Shown here piece after piece: positions 59,159 to 64,000 of a stretch of DNA of 64,000 nt. The position numbers and the translations under genes are program-made. Origin of the DNA: Superficieibacter sp. 1612_C1 (GTDB lineage: Bacteria > Pseudomonadota > Gammaproteobacteria > Enterobacterales > Enterobacteriaceae); NCBI RefSeq assembly GCF_015234305.1, contig NZ_JADGMI010000006.1, positions 266,261 to 330,260 of the forward strand, in the 5' to 3' direction. Position 1 is the stretch's first letter. Every line of letters begins with the position of its first letter. The notes under the pieces are model-generated. The model saw only the letters and a list, made by a program, of their open reading frames with translations, made no database searches and had not been told where the DNA came from.

Positions 59159-60391
59159 TCAGTACAGCAAGCGGGCGCGAATGGTCCCCGGAATCGCCTT
59201 CATGCTTTGCAGCGCGCGCTGCGCCACATCTTCTTCCGCTTCGATATCAATAACCACATAGCCCATCATCGGCGACGTCTGTAAGAACTGGGCGGCAATG
59301 TTGATGCCCTGCGCGGCGAAGATCTGGTTAATGGCGGTCAGCACGCCTGGACGGTTTTCATGGATGTGCAGCAGACGGCGACCGCCGTGCAGTGGCAGCG
59401 AGACTTCCGGGAAGTTGACCGCAGAAAGCGTTGAACCATTGTCGGAGTATTTGGCCAGCTTGCCTGCCACTTCGAGACCGATATTCTCCTGCGCTTCCTG
59501 CGTGGAGCCGCCAATGTGCGGGGTCAGTATCACGTTATCAAACTCGCACAGCGGTGAGGTGAACGGATCGGCGTTGGTCGCAGGTTCGGTCGGGAAGACA
59601 TCGATCGCGGCACCGGCCAGATGTTTACGCGACAGCGCATCGCACAGCGCAGGAATATCGACTACCGTGCCGCGCGCGGCGTTGATCAGCAGTGAACCCG
59701 GCTTCATCAGCGCCAGCTGTTCCGGGCCCATCATATTTTTGGTGGAGGCGTTTTCCGGCACGTGCAGGCTGACCACATCGCTCATATTGAGCAGGTCGGA
59801 AAGATGCTGAACCTGAGTCGCATTGCCCAGCGGCAGTTTGTTTTCGATATCGTAGAAGTAGACGTACATCCCCAGCGATTCCGCCAGAATGCCGAGCTGC
59901 GTGCCGATGTGGCCGTAACCAATGATGCCCAGTTTTTTGCCACGCGCTTCATAAGAGCCTGCCGCCAGCTTGTTCCAGACTCCACGGTGCGCTTTGGCGT
60001 TCGCTTCCGGAATACCGCGCAGCAGCAGCAGCAGTTCGCCGATCACCAGTTCGGCCACCGAACGGGTATTGGAGAACGGCGCGTTGAACACCGGGACGCC
60101 GCGTTTTGCCGCCGCGTTGAGATCGACCTGATTGGTGCCGATGCAGAAGCAGCCTACCGCAACCAGCTTTTCAGCCGCAGCAAACACCTCTTCCGTCAGA
60201 TTAGTACGGGAACGCAGGCCGATGAAATGGGCGTCACGGATCGACTCCTTCAGCTGTTCGGTGCTCAGCGCGCCTTTGTGATATTCAATGTTGGTATAAC
60301 CTGCCGCACGCAGGCTATCCAGCGCTTTCTGGTGCACACCTTCAACCAGCAGAAACTTAATTTTGTCTTTTTCCAGTGATACCTTTGCCAT
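59159..60391 (-). CDS. serA: D-3-phosphoglycerate dehydrogenase
   Basis: First enzyme of serine synthesis, 410 residues as in E. coli. The Rossmann motif is GYGHIGTQ, catalytic residues lie in NAARG, and His-Glu lie around LTPHIGGSTQEAQENIG. The C-terminal ACT domain (HENRPGVLTAINQIFAAQGIN) binds serine for feedback inhibition. ATG at 60391 gives MAKVSLEKDK. Confidence 0.98.
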   Translation of the reverse strand: MAKVSLEKDKIKFLLVEGVHQKALDSLRAAGYTNIEYHKGALSTEQLKESIRDAHFIGLRSRTNLTEEVFAAAEKLVAVGCFCIGTNQVDLNAAAKRGVPVFNAPFSNTRSVAELVIGELLLLLRGIPEANAKAHRGVWNKLAAGSYEARGKKLGIIGYGHIGTQLGILAESLGMYVYFYDIENKLPLGNATQVQHLSDLLNMSDVVSLHVPENASTKNMMGPEQLALMKPGSLLINAARGTVVDIPALCDALSRKHLAGAAIDVFPTEPATNADPFTSPLCEFDNVILTPHIGGSTQEAQENIGLEVAGKLAKYSDNGSTLSAVNFPEVSLPLHGGRRLLHIHENRPGVLTAINQIFAAQGINIAAQFLQTSPMMGYVVIDIEAEEDVAQRALQSMKAIPGTIRARLLY

Positions 60392-60655
60392 TTCCCGACC
60401 CTGTCTTTGTCTTAACTGATATTGAGCTAAACACAACTCCCTCTAAGCAACATATCAAAAAAAACTATCGCGGCAATATGAACGTTTGCGTCGTCTACTT
60501 GAGGGAATATCATTCAGGGGAAAATGGCAGCATAAAATGCTGGCGGTGAAAGATTACGCGGGAAGAAACGTCAGCACGAGCGTTAAAACGTGACACATGT
60601 CACCAAATTTGGCGATCGGAATTTTTTTAAACGGGGGAGGCTCTCCCCCGTCAGA
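60392..60655 (-). promoter_or_regulatory. serA promoter region
   Basis: A 264-nt gap upstream of serA, with AT-rich tracts typical of Lrp-regulated promoters. A palindrome (ACGGGGGAG..CTCCCCCGT, about 60632-60653) next to the rpiA stop is probably the rpiA 3' hairpin. Confidence 0.45.
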
Positions 60656-61315
60656 TCATTTCACGATGGTTTTGACGCCATCGGCGGTGCCAATCAGTGC
60701 AACATCCGCGCCACGGTTGGCAAACAGCCCCACGGTGACAACGCCCGGAATGCCGTTAATGGCATTTTCAGTGGCGATCGGATCGATGATTTCCATACCA
60801 TGAACGTCAAGGATCACATTGCCGTTGTCGGTCAACACGCCCTGACGGTATTCCGGACGACCGCCCAGTTTGACCAGTTCACGCGCCACGGCGCTACGTG
60901 CCATCGGGATCACTTCCACCGGCAGCGGGAATTCGCCAAGGATATCAACCTGCTTTGAGGCATCCGCGATACAGATAAACTTATCTGCGACCGAGGCAAT
61001 GATCTTTTCGCGGGTCAGCGCCGCGCCGCCGCCTTTAATCATCTGCATTTGACCGTTGATCTCATCGGCACCATCAACGTAGATGCCCAGACGATCAACT
61101 TCATTAAGATCAAATACCGTGATGCCAAGGCTTTTGAGTTTGGCGGTGGAGGCGTCGGAGCTGGACACCGCGCCCTCAATCTGTCCCTTCATGGTACCCA
61201 GCGCATCAATAAAATGGGCGGCGGTGGACCCCGTCCCAACCCCGACAATGGTGCCCGGTACGACATACTGAAGGGCGGCCCAGCCTACTGCTTTTTTCAG
61301 TTCATCCTGCGTCAT
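60656..61315 (-). CDS. rpiA: Ribose-5-phosphate isomerase A
   Basis: Pentose-phosphate enzyme of 219 residues. Motifs are [19 protein letters not shown] and [12 protein letters not shown] (catalytic Glu region), all intact. It is divergent from argP. Confidence 0.98.
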   Translation of the reverse strand: MTQDELKKAVGWAALQYVVPGTIVGVGTGSTAAHFIDALGTMKGQIEGAVSSSDASTAKLKSLGITVFDLNEVDRLGIYVDGADEINGQMQMIKGGGAALTREKIIASVADKFICIADASKQVDILGEFPLPVEVIPMARSAVARELVKLGGRPEYRQGVLTDNGNVILDVHGMEIIDPIATENAINGIPGVVTVGLFANRGADVALIGTADGVKTIVK

Positions 61316-61479
61316 AATTTTACCTGTGGAGTGATTATCCTGCGCGCATTATAGAACATAAGGACCAGGGATGTCCCTGCGACCCGCGTCACAGAACCGT
61401 GCACATAATTTCGTCTGTATCTATGGCAAATTTATGTCATAGTGCTGGATAGAAAACCATTAGGGAGCCACACAGATTC

Positions 61480-62373
61480 ATGAAACGTCCGGACTACAGA
61501 ACGTTACAGGCGCTGGATGCGGTCATTCGTGAACGCGGATTTGAACGCGCTGCGCAGAAGCTATGTATTACCCAGTCCGCCGTCTCACAGCGCATTAAAC
61601 AGCTGGAAAATATGTTTGGGCAGCCGCTGCTGGTGCGTACCGTACCACCACGGCCAACGGAACAGGGACAAAAACTGCTGGCGCTGCTGCGCCAGGTTGA
61701 AATGCTGGAAGATGAATGGCTGGGCGATGAACAAACCGGCTCAACGCCGCTGCTGCTGTCGCTGGCGGTCAACGCCGACAGTCTGGCAACCTGGCTGCTG
61801 CCCGCGCTGGCCCCGGTGCTGGTAGACTCACCCATTCGCCTGAATTTACAAGTGGAAGACGAAACCCGGACGCAGGAACGTTTACGCCGTGGTGAAGTGG
61901 TCGGTGCGGTGAGTATCCAGCCGCAGGCGCTGCCGAGTTGCCTGGTTGATCCGCTTGGCGCGCTGGATTATTTGTTCGTGGCTTCAAAAGAGTTTGCGGC
62001 ACGCTACTTTCCCAACGGCGTCACCCGCTCGGCCCTGCTGAAAGCCCCTGCCGTCGCCTTCGATCATCTCGACGATATGCATCAGGCTTTTCTTCAGCAA
62101 AATTTCGACCTGCCGCCGGGCAGCGTACCCTGCCATATCGTTAACTCGTCGGAAGCCTTCGTGCAGCTGGCGCGTCAGGGCACCACCTGTTGTATGATCC
62201 CGCACTTGCAAATTGAGAGAGAGCTGGAAAACGGCGAGCTGATTGACCTGACGCCAGGTCTGTATCAACGCCGGATGCTCTACTGGCACCGTTTTGCGCC
62301 AGAAAGCCGGATGATGCGTAAAGTGACCGATGCCCTGCTGGAGCACGGGCATCGGGTGCTGCGCCAGGTTTAA
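61480..62373 (+). CDS. argP: LysR-type regulator ArgP (IciA)
   Basis: 297-residue activator of argO and of DNA metabolism and lysine-related genes. The N-terminal HTH is [21 protein letters not shown] with a recognition helix in [14 protein letters not shown]. It senses arginine and lysine. It lies near its target argO, separated by yggE. Confidence 0.97.
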   Translation: MKRPDYRTLQALDAVIRERGFERAAQKLCITQSAVSQRIKQLENMFGQPLLVRTVPPRPTEQGQKLLALLRQVEMLEDEWLGDEQTGSTPLLLSLAVNADSLATWLLPALAPVLVDSPIRLNLQVEDETRTQERLRRGEVVGAVSIQPQALPSCLVDPLGALDYLFVASKEFAARYFPNGVTRSALLKAPAVAFDHLDDMHQAFLQQNFDLPPGSVPCHIVNSSEAFVQLARQGTTCCMIPHLQIERELENGELIDLTPGLYQRRMLYWHRFAPESRMMRKVTDALLEHGHRVLRQV

Positions 62374-62379
62374 GCAAAC

Positions 62380-62405
62380 GCCCCTCTTGCAGGCAGGAGG
62401 GGCAG
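62380..62405. terminator. Bidirectional terminator between argP and yggE
   Basis: GCCCCTC (62380-62386) pairs with GAGGGGC (62397-62403) and is followed on the plus strand by AGATTTT. It separates two converging genes. Confidence 0.65.
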
Positions 62406-62413
62406 ATTTTGCG

Positions 62414-63172
62414 TTACTGTGCTTTTTCCGGCGTCTCAGGCGTTGTCGTGGCTCGGGTATCTCCCTGTGCCGGTTCCAGCTCAAACACCACATCAACCTG
62501 GTCGTCAAACTGGATGGTAGCCTGCTCGTAGCTCTCCTGCGCGGTTGTTGAAGCTGCATCCGCTTTCATCATCCGCACCATCGGGCTTGGCTGATAGTTG
62601 GAGACGTGATAGCGCACGCTGTACACAGGACCCAGCGTTCCTTTAAAGCCGGAGGCCAGCTCCTGAGCTTGTCGAACCGCATCATCAATCGCCGCTTTAC
62701 GCGCCTGATCTTTATACGCTTCAGGTTTTGCCACGCCCAGCGACACGGAACGAATTTCGTTCAGGCCGGCTTTCAGCGCGCCATCCAGCAGCGCGTTAAG
62801 CTTATCCAGTTCGCGCAGCGTGACTTCAACCGTTCTTACCGCCTGATAGCCTTTCAGGATGCTTTTCCCGTTCTGATAATCATAATCAGGCTGGGTACGC
62901 AAATTGGCAGAGCGAATGTCTTTTTTAGCAACGCCGTTCTGATCGAGGAAAGTAAGATATTGCGCAACACGATCGTCAGCTTGTTTCTTCGCCGACGCCG
63001 CATCTTTCGCCGCGATATTCACTTCAATCGCCAGGGTGGCGATATCCGGTACGGCATCCACGCTGGCCGTCCCTGAAGTGACAATGTGCGGACCATTCGG
63101 CAATTCATTTGCCGAGGCCGTCATTGCGCCTAAACTCACCAGTGCCGCCAGGGCCATCACGTTAAACTTCAC
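62414..63172 (-). CDS. yggE: SIMPL-domain periplasmic protein YggE
   Basis: 252-residue periplasmic protein with a signal peptide ending in MTASA before NELP. It has a SIMPL/BP26 domain (residues 25-230). E. coli YggE lessens oxidative stress by an unknown mechanism. GTG at 63172 is chosen because GGAGG lies 7 nt upstream and matches the E. coli N-terminus. Confidence 0.95.
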   Translation of the reverse strand: MKFNVMALAALVSLGAMTASANELPNGPHIVTSGTASVDAVPDIATLAIEVNIAAKDAASAKKQADDRVAQYLTFLDQNGVAKKDIRSANLRTQPDYDYQNGKSILKGYQAVRTVEVTLRELDKLNALLDGALKAGLNEIRSVSLGVAKPEAYKDQARKAAIDDAVRQAQELASGFKGTLGPVYSVRYHVSNYQPSPMVRMMKADAASTTAQESYEQATIQFDDQVDVVFELEPAQGDTRATTTPETPEKAQ

Positions 63173-63262
63173 TGTCGAACCTCCATTTGCATTAAGCACC
63201 CACAAAGAGAGCACATGCCAGCAAGCTTAGCCTCTGCCCGCAGAATGTCCATCAGACAACGC

Positions 63263-63898
63263 TTAGTTAAACAGCGCCTGAATATGGTTCACCCCTTCTT
63301 TCGCCAGCTGAAAAGCGATAAACCACATCACGCAGCCTACCACGATATTAATGATGCGCTGGGCTTTTGCCGTGCGCAGGCGAGGAGCCAGCCATGCGGC
63401 CAGCAGGGCCAGGCCGAAAAACCACAGAAACGAGGCGCTGACCGTGCCCGCAGCAAACCAGCGCCGCGGTACGCTTTCCAGCTGTCCGCCGAGACTGCCC
63501 AGCACCACGAAGGTGTCCAGATAGACGTGCGGATTCAGCCAGGTGACCGCCAGCATAGTGGCGATAATCTTCCATCTTCCCTGCTTCATGACCTCCGCGC
63601 TGGCAAGCTCAAGGTTGCTGCTCAACGCCGTCTTCAGCGCGCCGAAACCATACCACAGCAGGAATGCCACCCCGCCCCAGGTGACAACGGCCAGTAGCCA
63701 GGGCGACTGCATCAGCAGCGCGCTGCCGCCAAATACGCCCGCGCAGATCAGCGCCATGTCGCTCATCGCGCACAGAAAGGCGATCATGATGTGATACTGG
63801 CGACGAATGCCCTGGTTCATCACGAAAGCGTTTTGCGGGCCGAGAGGCAGGATCATTGCCGAGCCAAGGATAAGCCCCTGAAAATAATAAGATAACAC
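63263..63898 (-). CDS. argO: Arginine exporter ArgO
   Basis: LysE-family exporter of 211 residues with about six membrane segments. The N-terminal [14 protein letters not shown] signature and the NPHVYLDT motif are typical. It starts with GTG at 63898. ArgP activates it in response to arginine. The 63899-64000 remainder is its promoter region; nothing else is visible. Confidence 0.97.
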   Translation of the reverse strand: MLSYYFQGLILGSAMILPLGPQNAFVMNQGIRRQYHIMIAFLCAMSDMALICAGVFGGSALLMQSPWLLAVVTWGGVAFLLWYGFGALKTALSSNLELASAEVMKQGRWKIIATMLAVTWLNPHVYLDTFVVLGSLGGQLESVPRRWFAAGTVSASFLWFFGLALLAAWLAPRLRTAKAQRIINIVVGCVMWFIAFQLAKEGVNHIQALFN

Positions 63899-64000
63899 GT
63901 TGATATTCCCATACTGATTGCTTTACCGCAGACTATATCTCAGCGTTTTTATTAGCGGAAATTGAAAATTTTAATCATCCATAAATTTCATTAATAACAT

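Overview
The window is the chromosome of an Enterobacteriaceae member close to Escherichia/Citrobacter/Enterobacter. Core genes follow the E. coli K-12 order from lysA to argO: lysA-lysR-ygeA-araE-kduD-kduI-yqeF-yqeG, glyU, ygeR, idi, lysS-prfB-recJ-dsbC-xerD, fldB, cptA-sdhE, ygfZ, yqfA, bglA, ygfF, gcvPHT, ubiI-ubiH-pepP-ygfB, zapA, ssrS, ygfA, serA, rpiA, argP, yggE, argO. Product lengths and motifs match the E. coli proteins closely. The genus cannot be fixed from sequence reading alone.

Two blocks are accessory relative to that backbone. Block 1 (about 150-10,900) sits beside lysA. A leftward unit encodes a PTS EIIC permease, a GH1 beta-glucosidase and a UxuR-like GntR regulator. A divergent, translationally coupled five-gene oligopeptide-type ABC importer is followed by an AscG-like LacI regulator. 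The shared divergent region carries two copies of TTGGCATACCA, a perfect palindrome and an attenuator-like pair of alternative hairpins, so the two transporters look co-regulated for a plant-type glycoside.

Block 2 (about 21,000-33,750) fills the space between yqeG and tRNA-Gly(CCC), where E. coli K-12 carries ETT2 remnants. It contains an MlrA-like MerR regulator, a GH15 glucoamylase/trehalase-family enzyme, a cytoplasmic molybdenum formate dehydrogenase with a DUF1641 partner, and a two-subunit bd-type quinol oxidase in the same coupled operon. Next comes a divergent AraC regulator facing a tight gene run: Bcr/CflA-type MFS exporter, secreted subclass B3-like metallo-beta-lactamase, VOC-fold protein and secreted class A beta-lactamase. 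All catalytic residues of both beta-lactamases are present. This chromosomal pairing of a B3 and a class A enzyme behind one exporter and one regulator is the most notable content. E. coli genes between ygeR and idi (purine catabolism and others) are absent.

The remaining right half (35-64 kb) is conserved housekeeping: lysyl-tRNA synthesis, RF2 with its programmed frameshift, DNA repair and recombination, disulfide isomerisation, glycine cleavage, ubiquinone hydroxylation, 6S RNA, serine and pentose metabolism, and arginine export. bglA is preceded by an RpiR-type regulator and a strong inverted repeat, unlike E. coli K-12. The kduI-yqeF gap holds two KdgR-type operators, a plus-strand terminator with no gene in front of it, and a micro-ORF with an ideal ribosome-binding site but an AUA start codon.
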